Of a stretch of 64,000 bases of DNA, positions 48,454-58,409 are shown piece after piece. The first letter of the stretch is position 1. Every line of letters begins with the position of its first letter. Below the pieces are notes generated by a model that was not told the DNA's origin, did not search any database, and saw only the letters and a program-made list of their open reading frames with translations. Source of the DNA: Nitrincola tibetensis (lineage in GTDB: Bacteria > Pseudomonadota > Gammaproteobacteria > Pseudomonadales > Balneatricaceae); NCBI RefSeq assembly GCF_003284585.1, contig NZ_QKRX01000002.1:186001-250000 (forward strand), given 5' to 3'. The translations under genes were made by a program, and so were the position numbers.

Positions 48454-48756
48454 CTATCTCTTCTTAAAGCTGATTCATATTTTGAGTGCTGTGGTGGTTG
48501 CTGGAACGGGAACAGGTATTGCCTTTTTTATGTTTATGGCAAGCCGTTCTTCGAATTTATTGGTATCTGCTGGGTCTCAGTCATCTTAATTCAATACAAG
48601 CTCAAAAAGCTTGCAGATGCGTCTTTGATAACGGGCGCGCTCGATCCCAGTTTTAAGAAAATGATGCGATTATGGACTGCACTCGGTGTGCCAGCATTTG
48701 CATCTATACTGCTTATTTTTTGGCTGATGGTATTCAAGCCATTTCCAGTTGCTTAA
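48446..48756 (+). pseudogene. DUF2269 membrane protein gene, internally deleted and frameshifted
   Basis: A TTG start with AGAGGTG upstream begins a DUF2269 protein (DSYLFLKLIHILSAVVVAGT, TGIAFFMFMASR), which then stops at AGSQSS. A second frame resumes with CWVSVILIQYKLKKL and ends with the normal C-terminus RLWTALGVPAFASILLIFWL. The middle helices of the usual 150-residue protein are missing. The stop at 48754-48756 appears to be the original one. Confidence 0.75.
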
Positions 48757-48765
48757 GGGGGTTGA

Positions 48766-49100
48766 GTGTCCTCAAATATGTATCTTGCCGCAAGGCTGAG
48801 CCTAAGCTTTCTTTGGGTATTCACAGGCATCACGTCAGAGTTCTTTGCGAAGGAAATAGGATACGAAGTGTTAGCGAATGCTGGAATTATTGGTGCTTTA
48901 GCCGACATCAGTAGCTCTGCTACTGGTTGCAAATGATCGTGATCGCTACTTACACATTGTTATTAACGGTTATTGACCCAAGCTTTTGGATTCATCCTTT
49001 TGGTCCACTGACAAAAAACGTGCCGATACTTGTGATGATTTATGGTTTATATGCACATGAGTGCTCAAGGCTGAGGCAAGTAGAAAGAGTTAGGAGCTAA
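48766..49100 (+). pseudogene. DoxX-like membrane protein gene, internally deleted and frameshifted
   Basis: Starting from GTG 48766 or ATG 48778, the protein begins YLAARLSLSFLWVFTGITSE and FFAKEIGYEVLANAGIIGAL, then stops after ATGCK. Another frame carries YWLQMIVIATYTLLLTVIDP and SFWIHPFGPLTKNVPILVMI to a stop at 49098-49100. These are the N- and C-terminal parts of a DoxX-like protein with the central helices gone. It is the third consecutive gene damaged in the same way. Confidence 0.75.
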
Positions 49101-50068
<968 letters not shown>

Positions 50069-50330
50069 CGTCAAAAAACCTTTATGTTTACTCAGCTTTT
50101 ATAAGCTGATTAAGTTTATTTAAAATAACCAGCTGATAATGGCTGAATAGTTAGAATCTTATAACATTTTTACTATACGTTATAGCCTCACAGGAACATC
50201 AGTTGTTCCAGCTATTTAGCCATAAAGTTAAAGCTTTGATTGATGATGTTTCGATAGCGAGGTAACAACCTAGATCTTCTACTATCCTATAACCATACTC
50301 AAACCCAACAATCCTGCTAAGGACATAACC

Positions 50331-51110
50331 ATGAGAATCGCTGTAGCTCAGACCTCTCCTACGGCTCTGATGGATACCGAGCTTTATGGCCTAGAAGCCT
50401 TATGCGAAGAAGCCGCTCAACAAGGCGCGGATATACTCGTAACCCCTGAAATGGGATTAACTGGCTATGAGGTCCCTCTAGAAGCACTTTCGAGCCTAGC
50501 GCTCTTTGTTGACGATGCAATATTGCAAAAGGCCCGAACACTTGCAAAAACCTACCAGCTTGCCATCGTGCTTGGATATGCAGAGACGGATGAACTAGGG
50601 CACTTCTATAACTCGGCACAATTCATTTCGGCTGAAGGTGAATGCCTGCAAAATTATCGTAAAACACATCTGTATGGCGACTTAGATAAAAGCCGTTTTA
50701 CTGCAGGGCTTCAATTATTGGCACCCGTCACATATAGAGATTTTAAAATAAGTTTAGCGATTTGCTACGATGTCGAATTTCCTGAGCTTGTCCGCTGGCA
50801 TCGATGCCAAGGTGCGGATGTATTGCTTGTCCCAACGGCTAACATGCACCCCTTCACGACGGTCGCTACACACATGGTACCCAGCCGTTCAATGGAAAAC
50901 GGCATGGTGATCGCCTACGCTAATTACACAGGTTTAGGGTGTTCGATCGATTATTGCGGGAGATCCTCCATCTGCGCTGCCGATGGTCAGTGTTTAGCAA
51001 CACTTGAAGATAGCACGGGTATGTTAATCGCAGATGTCCATCAAAAAGACATCGAAACGGCTCGTCGGGAAATGCCTTACTTACTTGACCGGCGTTTAGA
51101 CCTTTACTGA
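50331..51110 (+). CDS. davA: 5-aminopentanamidase DavA (nitrilase superfamily)
   Basis: A 259-residue carbon-nitrogen hydrolase with the catalytic triad E40 (LVTPEMGLTGY), K111 (YRKTHLYG) and C145 (AICYDVEFPE). It hydrolyses 5-aminopentanamide to 5-aminovalerate and ammonia, the second step of the aminovalerate route of lysine degradation. The identification depends mainly on its partner davB, which follows after 16 bases. The later steps (davT, davD) are not in the window. Confidence 0.88.
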   Translation: MRIAVAQTSPTALMDTELYGLEALCEEAAQQGADILVTPEMGLTGYEVPLEALSSLALFVDDAILQKARTLAKTYQLAIVLGYAETDELGHFYNSAQFISAEGECLQNYRKTHLYGDLDKSRFTAGLQLLAPVTYRDFKISLAICYDVEFPELVRWHRCQGADVLLVPTANMHPFTTVATHMVPSRSMENGMVIAYANYTGLGCSIDYCGRSSICAADGQCLATLEDSTGMLIADVHQKDIETARREMPYLLDRRLDLY

Positions 51111-51126
51111 TCTTGGAGATGAACAC

Positions 51127-52782
51127 ATGGATGCCCCTTTTTCAATGTACGGCCCTGACTTTCCGTTTGCCTATGACCACTGGTTGGAGCATCCCGAAGG
51201 TTTGGGCAAGATACCGGTTAATCGCCATGGTGCAAAGGTTGCAATCATTGGTGCGGGCATAGCGGGCTTGGTGTGCGGTTATGAATTGATGCGTATGGGC
51301 CTTCGTCCGGTTTTTTACGAATCGGGGCAACTAGGAGGGCGTCTTCGCTCGGCATCGTTTGAGGGTGCAGAGCACATGATTGCAGAATTAGGCGGAATGC
51401 GCTTTCCAACTTCTTCACGCAGTTTTTATCACTATTTAGACTTGATGAATTTGAAGACAGCGCCCTTCCCTAATCCCCTCACCCCCGCGGCTGGCTCAAC
51501 CGTTATTGAGTTAGAGGGAGAGCGGTTTTATGCGAAAACGCTTTCGGATTTACCACCTATTTTTCAAGAAGTCGCGCAGGCCTATGATTCTGCCTTAGAA
51601 GAAGGTGCTCACTTTAGTTCGCTCCAGGCAGCGATACAACGCCGAGACCCAAATACCATCAAAGCCATCTGGAATCCGTTGGTAAAGGCATGGGATGAAC
51701 GCACTTTTTATGATTTCATTACCACCTCCAAGGCATTTCGTCATTTGAGTTTTCGTCACCGTGAAATATTTGGCCAAGTTGGTTTTGGTACAGGGGGATG
51801 GGACTCAGACTTTTCAAACACCATGCTGGAAATTCTGCGTGTCAATGTGACGGCGTGCGATACAGATCAGCATTTAGTGATAGGGGGTGTTGAGCAATTG
51901 CCAAAACGCTTGTGGTCTCATGAGCCTGAAGATCTATCCTATTGGCCAAGTGGCACCTCCTTACAAAAGCTTAACCAAGGTGCACCAAGACCTGGAGCTG
52001 CAAAGCTCTTTCGCGCTCATGACGATCTGTATGTAACGGATCGACGCGGTCATACAGACCGCTTTGATGCCATCGTATGCACGTGCCAGAGTTGGCTGTT
52101 GACGACAGCTATTGATACTCAAGAAAGTTTATTTAGTCAGCCATTGTGGATGGCACTGGACCGAACCCGTTATATGCAGTCAGCAAAAACCTTTGTTATG
52201 GTTGATCGCCCTTTCTGGAAAGATACACACCCGGAAACGGGTGAAGATTTAATGTCGATGACGTTAACGGATCGCTTAACCCGAGGCACTTATTTATTTG
52301 ATCACGGCCCTGATCAACCCGGTGTAATGTGTTTAAGCTATTCGTGGATGAGTGACGCGCTAAAGGTGTTACCGCTGGATGCCGAAAAACGGACGGTATT
52401 GGCACTGAGCGCGCTGTCTAAAATTTATCCCGATGTTGATATCAAGTCGCATATTCGCAGCAATCCAATAACCGTCAGCTGGGAAAATGATCCCAACTTT
52501 TTAGGCGCATTCAAAGGCGCGCTACCTGGGCATTATCGCTATAACCACAGAATGTATGGACACTTTATGCAACAAACGCTCTCGCCGGATCATAAGGGTG
52601 TGTTTCTAGCAGGTGATGATATTAGTTGGACACCCGCATGGGCTGAAGGCGCTGTACAGACAGCGCTCAATGCCGTTTGGGGTGTGATGAATCATTTTGG
52701 CGGGCAGTCGTCTTTGGCAAACCCTGGCCCCGGAGATGTATATCCCGTATGGGGCCCAATCGACTTAGACGAACTGCCTTAG
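51127..52782 (+). CDS. davB: L-lysine 2-monooxygenase DavB
   Basis: A 551-residue FAD-containing amine oxidase-type monooxygenase. It decarboxylates and oxidises L-lysine to 5-aminopentanamide. MYGPDFPFAYDHWLEHPEGL and VAIIGAGIAGLVCGYELMRM form the FAD-binding start, followed by GGRLRSASF, AELGGMRFPTSSRSFYHYLD, VGFGTGGWDSDF and the C-terminal GDDISWTPAWAEGAVQTALN. The match to Pseudomonas DavB is extensive. GGAG lies before the ATG. It forms the davA-davB operon and converges on ggt. Confidence 0.93.
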   Translation: MDAPFSMYGPDFPFAYDHWLEHPEGLGKIPVNRHGAKVAIIGAGIAGLVCGYELMRMGLRPVFYESGQLGGRLRSASFEGAEHMIAELGGMRFPTSSRSFYHYLDLMNLKTAPFPNPLTPAAGSTVIELEGERFYAKTLSDLPPIFQEVAQAYDSALEEGAHFSSLQAAIQRRDPNTIKAIWNPLVKAWDERTFYDFITTSKAFRHLSFRHREIFGQVGFGTGGWDSDFSNTMLEILRVNVTACDTDQHLVIGGVEQLPKRLWSHEPEDLSYWPSGTSLQKLNQGAPRPGAAKLFRAHDDLYVTDRRGHTDRFDAIVCTCQSWLLTTAIDTQESLFSQPLWMALDRTRYMQSAKTFVMVDRPFWKDTHPETGEDLMSMTLTDRLTRGTYLFDHGPDQPGVMCLSYSWMSDALKVLPLDAEKRTVLALSALSKIYPDVDIKSHIRSNPITVSWENDPNFLGAFKGALPGHYRYNHRMYGHFMQQTLSPDHKGVFLAGDDISWTPAWAEGAVQTALNAVWGVMNHFGGQSSLANPGPGDVYPVWGPIDLDELP

Positions 52783-52783
52783 C

Positions 52784-52799
52784 GGGGGATTACTCCCCC
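52784..52799. terminator. Hairpin between convergent davB and ggt
   Basis: GGGGGA (52784-52789) and TCCCCC (52794-52799) form a short GC-rich stem across the 7-base gap and the ggt stop codon. It may reduce read-through in both directions; there is no T-run. Confidence 0.35.
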
Positions 52800-54607
52800 A
52801 TCACCACGCCCTCTCTGCGTGGATCAGCCCCGCTGAAATAACCAGATTCATCTTTTTGAATGGCTTGTAACCCACTAGTTAAATCACGCTCTACAACCTC
52901 ATGGCCTTTGGCTTCTAGTGCATGGCGTGTTGCGTCCGGGAAGCGCTCGGCTTCAAGCAAGGTGGGCCCATTGAAACTAAGCGCATGGGGAAGACTGATT
53001 GCATCTTGTGCATTCAGCCCCCAATCCAACATGGCAATCAAGGTACGCGCTGTATAATGAATAATCGCAGCGCCCCCTGGTGATCCTAAGCTTGCGACAA
53101 ACTCACCCGTCTCGCGATCAAAGACAAGGGTTGGACTCATGCTGGAACGAGGACGTTTTCCTGGCTCGACGCGATTCGCGATTAGACGCCCATGCTCATC
53201 TGTGGGCTGAAATGAAAAGTCAGTGAGTTCATTGTTGAGCAAATAGCCACCAGCAAGCCCTGTTCCTCCATCCACAAGCATTCTTGAGCCAAAGGCAGCC
53301 TCTATGGTGGTGGTCATTGCTAATGCATGGCCCTGCTGATCGACAATACTAATATGGCTGGTGCCGTATTCGGGTTGGTCTGGCATGCTGACAAAGCTCA
53401 CCTCCCAAGCACCGGGATTGCCAGCCTCAGCTCTTCCCATTGAAGACTCACCGATTAAGTTGGCACGCTGCGCCAAATAGTCGGGTGACACTAAGGACTC
53501 CCACTGATTGCCTGGTGCTGGCACGAAGTCTGGATCAGCGATATAGAGTGCTCGATCCGCAAAGCTTAAGCGTGATGCTTCCGTAAAGTTATGCAGCCAT
53601 TCGACACTGATCAGATCATTCTCGTATGCGGGCGTCATCATCGGCCGCTGCTCTAAAATACCGAGTATTTGCATAAGTGTTAGATGACCTGATGAAGGCG
53701 GCGGAAAACCACAGACGCGATAGACTTTCCAATCGGTACAAATCGGGGCTCGCACAATGGGTTCATACGCAGCCAAATCATCTAGACTGATAGCACCAGC
53801 ATAGGTCGGATGTTGCTGGACCTGCTCAACTAAATTAGAAGCAATCTCGCCTGAGTAAAAAGCATCACTGTCCTGTTCCGCTAGTGTTTTAAAAATAGCA
53901 GCCAGAGCTGGGTTTTTTAGATGATGCCCAATGGGCAAAGGATTTTGTTGCGTGTCGTAGTAAAAGGAGGCGGCTGCAGGATTGAGTTTCAGAGCGCTTT
54001 CATTGGCCAGCAGACCTTGTAGGCGTGGACTGATAGGAAAGCCTTGTTCAGCTAAGGTAATCGCAGGAATAAAAAGCTCAGCCCAAGGCAAATTACCGTG
54101 CTCTTTATGCGCTTGCTCAAGCATGCGCAACACACCCGGCACACCAACAGATAAGCCGCTGGCGGCTGCATCCATAAAGCTTAACGCATCTCCTGATTCC
54201 GTTAAAAACAGCTCGGGAGTAACCTCTGCAGGTGCTGTTTCCCGCCCATCATATGCCAGCACTTGCTCGCCATCATAATACATTAAAAATGCACCGCCCC
54301 CGATACCGCTGGATTGAGGCTCAACTAGGGTTAACACCATTTGAACCGCAATTGCTGCATCTAAAGCCGATCCACCCGCCTTAATGATTTGATAGCCAGC
54401 ATCGGTTGCCAAGGGGTTTGCCGCTGCGACAGCGAAGGTCTCAGTTTTCCAGCCAGGCTTTTCCTGATAACCAGTGGCCGCTTCCGGCTGTATCGGAATT
54501 TGGTAACGAAGACCTGTATCAGCAACAAGGCCTGATGCACTGAGCAAGAGACTGGTCAGTGCAAGTGTCTTTAATGGAAATCGTGCAGAAAATGAAGTAA
54601 TTGGCAT
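52790..54607 (-). CDS. ggt: Gamma-glutamyltransferase
   Basis: A 605-residue periplasmic Ntn-hydrolase with a signal peptide (FPLKTLALTSLLLSASGLVA). It cleaves the gamma-glutamyl bond of glutathione and related compounds after self-cleavage. The processing nucleophile is T416 in YGTSHISIVDQQG; PQSSGIGGGAFLMYYDG, GSPGGAAIIHYTA and the RPRSSMSPTLVF motif are also typical. The start at 54607 (MPITSFSARF) has AAAGGAT upstream; the longer upstream frame has no signal. A single gene. Confidence 0.93.
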   Translation of the reverse strand: MPITSFSARFPLKTLALTSLLLSASGLVADTGLRYQIPIQPEAATGYQEKPGWKTETFAVAAANPLATDAGYQIIKAGGSALDAAIAVQMVLTLVEPQSSGIGGGAFLMYYDGEQVLAYDGRETAPAEVTPELFLTESGDALSFMDAAASGLSVGVPGVLRMLEQAHKEHGNLPWAELFIPAITLAEQGFPISPRLQGLLANESALKLNPAAASFYYDTQQNPLPIGHHLKNPALAAIFKTLAEQDSDAFYSGEIASNLVEQVQQHPTYAGAISLDDLAAYEPIVRAPICTDWKVYRVCGFPPPSSGHLTLMQILGILEQRPMMTPAYENDLISVEWLHNFTEASRLSFADRALYIADPDFVPAPGNQWESLVSPDYLAQRANLIGESSMGRAEAGNPGAWEVSFVSMPDQPEYGTSHISIVDQQGHALAMTTTIEAAFGSRMLVDGGTGLAGGYLLNNELTDFSFQPTDEHGRLIANRVEPGKRPRSSMSPTLVFDRETGEFVASLGSPGGAAIIHYTARTLIAMLDWGLNAQDAISLPHALSFNGPTLLEAERFPDATRHALEAKGHEVVERDLTSGLQAIQKDESGYFSGADPRREGVVMGE

Positions 54608-54722
54608 GCGTCTATCCTTTGATTGCAGAGGATCTTTATTTAAAAAATACAGAGATCCTGATGTATTGTCTTTGCGTAATCTAACAGATACTAGCAAATC
54701 ATGACGGAATCGCCAGAAGACA

Positions 54723-54938
54723 ATGAATAAACTAAACCCCGAGAAGCTGCTCAACAGCAAATGGACGGCTGTATCACCTCAAAATAAAGAAAAACACTTT
54801 ATAGTCATCGAATTAATCCGAGATGAAAATGAACGTGTACACGCCTGCGTGCTAGAAGCCGTGATGACTAAAAACACCTACCCTATGCCTTGGCAAAACT
54901 TGAAGAACCATGACATATGGCAACTTGGCTGGAAATAG
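54723..54938 (+). CDS. Small tryptophan-rich protein (TIGR02450/DUF2389)
   Basis: A 71-residue protein. LNPEKLLNSKWTAVSPQNKE and KHFIVIELIRDE, with W in PWQNLKNHDIWQLGW near the end, match the TIGR02450 Trp-rich family. The function is unknown. It is divergent from ggt with a 115-base gap and converges on the chemoreceptor gene with 7 bases between stops. Confidence 0.85.
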   Translation: MNKLNPEKLLNSKWTAVSPQNKEKHFIVIELIRDENERVHACVLEAVMTKNTYPMPWQNLKNHDIWQLGWK

Positions 54939-54945
54939 ATCTAGC

Positions 54946-56940
54946 CTACACCCTAAAGCGCGCCATTAACTGACGTAAATGCGATGAAAGCTCGGTCATC
55001 TGCTGACTGGCTGCAACAACTTGATTTGCACTTTTTGAGGTTGACTCCCCAAACTGATTAATGAAAACCAGGTTTTGATCAATGGTTGAAGCCACCTTAG
55101 CCTGCTCTGTTGCCGCGCTCGATATTTGTTCATTCATTTCAACAATGGTATGAACTGAGTTGGCAATGCTCTGGAGTGCGCCTCCAACTTGTGAAGACTC
55201 TTGAACGGTGTTGCGTGCTAACTCCTGGCTTTTGATCATTGCCTTTACCGATTGATCAACACTGCTCATCAAACTACTCACCATCAGCTCGATATCTTCA
55301 ACAGATTGATGTGTTCGATGTGCGAGTGTCCGAACCTCATCCGCAACAACAGCAAAACCCCGCCCATGATCGCCCGCGCGTGCAGCCTCAATCGCCGCAT
55401 TTAATGCCAGTAGATTGGTTTGTTCAGCAACGCTTTTGATGACTTCTAACACTTGAGTAATTTTATAACTGTCTGCTGCAAACTGGTTAATGACCTGTAC
55501 GGACACTTCAATCTCATGCGCTAGGGTTTTGACTTCGTTCAGGACTTGAGCAACTTGTTGGTAGCCCTGCTGAGTATGCGTGTCGGCTTCGAGTGTTGAG
55601 GCCAATGCTTTTTGCCCATAGGTAGACACCTCCTCAACTGAATGTGCCATCTCATTCATGGCAACAGCAACTAACTCAGTCTGTTTTTGTTGCTCTTGCA
55701 TGGCGACATGGCTGTCAATTGAGATTTCAGCCACTTTGGATGCTTGATGATCCACTTCATCAGCTGTTTTCTGAACGGCTTGGATCAGCTGGTGCACATG
55801 ATCAATCATTCGATTGAACTCATCTGTAATCTCACTCATTTCATCACGTGTTTGACTGCAGATACGAATGGTCATATCTCCCTCTGCCATTCGGTGAGTG
55901 GCCTGCCAAATATGACGTATTGACTCTTTAACTGAGCGATAGAAGCCTGCATAAAGATAAAGGATTAATAGCAATAATAGACTCAAGCTGAAAAGCACGG
56001 TACGTAATTGGCTGTTTAAGCTCTTGGATCGTTGCTCAAGAATACGATCAACTTGTGGAAGTAATACTTCATAAGATGAACTTAACTCATTTATTTCTTT
56101 CGATATTAAATCGAGGTACTCCTGCCAGTCCATTGATAGAGACATGGCTGAAATAATGTTCTCATCCATATGCTCTCTTGCTGTCAAAGACGCTGAACGT
56201 AGCGAATCCGATAGCGTAACATCGGGTAAATTAACCAAAAGTGCGGATCGCTCAAAGTTGTTTTGAGCTTCAGAAAGATCATCATAGATCAGATTGAGGC
56301 GATCACTAAGACTGGATTCTAAAAAGTCACCCTGAAGCGCATAAATGCCAAAGCTACGCACCTGCCCTAATAAATTTAGCAATGTTGGCAAATCACGCAT
56401 TAACAATTCGAGCACATGCGCAATATTCTCATCGTGCTCTTTATTCAAACCACTTCGCTGAACAATGTTGCGTTGCGCTCTGAATAGTTCATTAACTAAA
56501 TTTTGATGGGCCGAAAACTGTGCCTCTATTGCCCCCTGGTGGCTCACTTTATTGGACAAACTTTGCCAAATAGCTTCACTGTTAGGTTCAAGTTTTATAC
56601 GATGCTGTTGAATTAATTGCGTTAACTTTGCCTCTTCTTGATTGGCGAGTGCATGAAGTGCTGCATCATCACGAAAGTAGGTAACAGATTTTATATCGCG
56701 GTGTAACATTGCAGTTTGGAGTATCTCGTTCAGAATAATGAGATCGCTAACACCTTGGCGTTGATGGCTTGCTTGTTGTATTTCAGCCATGTCACTTTTA
56801 ATCCATACATAGGTAGTGATGGAAAGTGGCAGCAGGAAAAGAATGCTCATCAACCAAAACTTACTAACATAGTTAAGTTGATTCATCAGGACAACAGCGG
56901 GAGTTAAAATACCTCTGATCATTCGCTTAAGCCTATTCAT
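54946..56940 (-). CDS. Methyl-accepting chemotaxis protein
   Basis: A 664-residue chemoreceptor. TM1 is at about 28-47 (KFWLMSILFLLPLSITTYVW), a 265-residue helical periplasmic sensor follows, TM2 is at about 316-336 (LFSLSLLLLLILYLYAGFY), then HAMP (IRHIWQATHRMAEGDMTIRI) and the signalling domain with its tip [20 protein letters not shown] near 513. The sensor contains a NIT-like helical pattern (IILNEILQTAMLHRD), but I cannot assign the ligand. It stands alone, away from the other receptor genes. Confidence 0.9.
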   Translation of the reverse strand: MNRLKRMIRGILTPAVVLMNQLNYVSKFWLMSILFLLPLSITTYVWIKSDMAEIQQASHQRQGVSDLIILNEILQTAMLHRDIKSVTYFRDDAALHALANQEEAKLTQLIQQHRIKLEPNSEAIWQSLSNKVSHQGAIEAQFSAHQNLVNELFRAQRNIVQRSGLNKEHDENIAHVLELLMRDLPTLLNLLGQVRSFGIYALQGDFLESSLSDRLNLIYDDLSEAQNNFERSALLVNLPDVTLSDSLRSASLTAREHMDENIISAMSLSMDWQEYLDLISKEINELSSSYEVLLPQVDRILEQRSKSLNSQLRTVLFSLSLLLLLILYLYAGFYRSVKESIRHIWQATHRMAEGDMTIRICSQTRDEMSEITDEFNRMIDHVHQLIQAVQKTADEVDHQASKVAEISIDSHVAMQEQQKQTELVAVAMNEMAHSVEEVSTYGQKALASTLEADTHTQQGYQQVAQVLNEVKTLAHEIEVSVQVINQFAADSYKITQVLEVIKSVAEQTNLLALNAAIEAARAGDHGRGFAVVADEVRTLAHRTHQSVEDIELMVSSLMSSVDQSVKAMIKSQELARNTVQESSQVGGALQSIANSVHTIVEMNEQISSAATEQAKVASTIDQNLVFINQFGESTSKSANQVVAASQQMTELSSHLRQLMARFRV

Positions 56941-57049
56941 TTTTATTATTCAATAAATTAAGCTTAACGAACCCTACTTTTATAAAACATAACGTAAATG
57001 TTCAATTTTTATGCTCACCCGATGCTAATTGTTACTTGTGAGCATTGGG

Positions 57050-57667
57050 TTAGTTCGCAAAGTCCATTGACAGAAACAGACGCCAGTCATCAGGTGTAAC
57101 TGATGGGGAGCGGTGTACGAGCCCCTGCCCTTCATTTCCAAACCAACCTTCTCCCTTTAGAAGAGCAATCTCACCAGGCTCGAGTGATTCCCAAGTAGGT
57201 TCTTGTGCTTTATCCTGCTGCCAAGCAAGCGTTTGGGACTGATTTAACCATTCAGTTCCCTTGCCTTTGAGCGTTGCTACCAATCGGCATGGCACCTTAT
57301 CGGTGTGAAATTTTGGACACATCGCACGCTCCAACACTCCCATTCGAAAGCCAATTCGCTCTAATTCGAAAAGATAAGCGAACATTTCGGCCAGGGTTTG
57401 GATTTCATTAACAAACACAGACCTTGTCGCAGAATCAGGCAACGTGGATAGCAAATACTCGCCAAGCTCTGAGGGGGCTAAGACCTGTCTAAGCGATAGG
57501 TTGCCTGCTCCTTGCTTTAAGATCAGTGCGTAGTCTTGAACGCCTTGACTGAACTGAGGATTCCAAATACATATCTGTGTGTCGGGATTGTATATCTCGG
57601 TTAAAACAGATGCGTCGGTACTTGAAACAGCATAGCGAGAAAAGGTAAGTTTTGGCTCTAAAAGCAT
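57050..57667 (-). CDS. DUF1826 family protein, probably zinc-responsive
   Basis: A 205-residue soluble protein. MCPKFHTDKVPCRLVATLKG, GTEWL and GEIALLKGEGWFGNEGQGLV with VHRSP are DUF1826 motifs; the Cys and His in CPKFHTDKVPC could bind metal. From memory, DUF1826 genes recur in zinc-uptake regulator (Zur) regulons of gammaproteobacteria. A Zur-like palindrome lies 28 bases upstream. The start at 57667 (MLLEPKLT) is chosen over a longer frame. The function is unknown. Confidence 0.78.
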   Translation of the reverse strand: MLLEPKLTFSRYAVSSTDASVLTEIYNPDTQICIWNPQFSQGVQDYALILKQGAGNLSLRQVLAPSELGEYLLSTLPDSATRSVFVNEIQTLAEMFAYLFELERIGFRMGVLERAMCPKFHTDKVPCRLVATLKGKGTEWLNQSQTLAWQQDKAQEPTWESLEPGEIALLKGEGWFGNEGQGLVHRSPSVTPDDWRLFLSMDFAN

Positions 57668-57694
57668 TTTTATTGTCTCTGTCAACCTTGATAT

Positions 57695-57709
57695 TGTTAT
57701 AGTATAACA
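57695..57709. promoter_or_regulatory. Zur-like palindrome
   Basis: TGTTATAGTATAACA is a perfect 7-1-7 palindrome and resembles the GTTATA-N-TATAAC core of gammaproteobacterial Zur boxes. It lies between the divergent DUF1826 and unknown genes and could control either. No experimental support is available. Confidence 0.65.
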
Positions 57710-57802
57710 TATTAGAATCGAAACCAAACCTAGCCTTCTTAATGGTGCAAAGTTTGTGTTTTGGTATCCTTGCAAAGTAATATAATTAGATGTTTTCTCA
57801 AA

Positions 57803-58324
57803 ATGATGCCCTCAAGCATGATGAGCCCAAGTCAATCTGAAAAAATTAAATTAGAACATGAGGCTGCCCGCTTATTTATGCGTCTTTATGAGGCTGCGTT
57901 TCAGCAGCCCATGCGCCATATATGGCACAATGAGCCGCGAAAGCCTGATGTTTCTTGTTATCTTGGCAACCAAAAGCTTGATTTGGAGATTGCACACCTG
58001 TATGGCAGCGAAGCTGAAGCCATGCTTATTCTAGGGAGAGAAATAAACGAGCAGACCTTATCTGCCCTGCATCATCTGTTGCTGAGCCCAGTTGAAAATC
58101 GGTTATTAGAGGCACTCAATACGCTCTTGTTGAGTAAGGCCCAAAAAACCTACCATAGTGAGCGAGTTTGGTTAGTCATACGTAATGCAAATCCTCTCTG
58201 GAATAAGGAAGAGTTAATACGAAATATACACCTAGTATATTTACCTGACAGCCATCCGTTTGAACAAATTTGGGTTATTGGGGATATGCAAGGAAGCTCA
58301 GGCATCATTAAACTCTACCCATAA
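57803..58324 (+). CDS. Hypothetical protein
   Basis: A soluble protein of about 173 residues I do not recognise. RKPDVSCYLGNQKLDLEIAH has a PD...E spacing slightly like PD-(D/E)XK nucleases, but the Lys is missing. LILGREINEQTLSALHHLLL and ERVWLVIRNANPLW are mixed helix and strand. The start is uncertain: several in-frame ATGs (57803, 57806, 57818, 57821) lack a ribosome binding site. It is divergent from the DUF1826 gene across the Zur-like site and lies 85 bases before the MATE gene. Confidence 0.55.
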   Translation: MMPSSMMSPSQSEKIKLEHEAARLFMRLYEAAFQQPMRHIWHNEPRKPDVSCYLGNQKLDLEIAHLYGSEAEAMLILGREINEQTLSALHHLLLSPVENRLLEALNTLLLSKAQKTYHSERVWLVIRNANPLWNKEELIRNIHLVYLPDSHPFEQIWVIGDMQGSSGIIKLYP

Positions 58325-58329
58325 ATACA

Positions 58330-58354
58330 TAATACATATTTAGTATTTTTAATA
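58330..58354. promoter_or_regulatory. AT-rich palindromic element (copy 2)
   Basis: This copy matches the element at 38189-38213 in 22 of 25 positions; differences are at the 7th, 12th and 13th bases. It contains GTATTTTTAATAC and lies about 56 bases upstream of the MATE gene. A common DNA-binding protein, possibly the KfrA-like one, could bind both. Confidence 0.4.
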
Positions 58355-58409
58355 CAAAATGAGATTTTTTGATCTCTCGCCCCTGAATCCGCAATAGGCA
58401 AACATACAA

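Noticed and set aside
48672-48914. A plus-strand frame across the DUF2269/DoxX junction read as a Cys-rich small protein.
   Set aside because: It spans two better-explained damaged genes in other frames.
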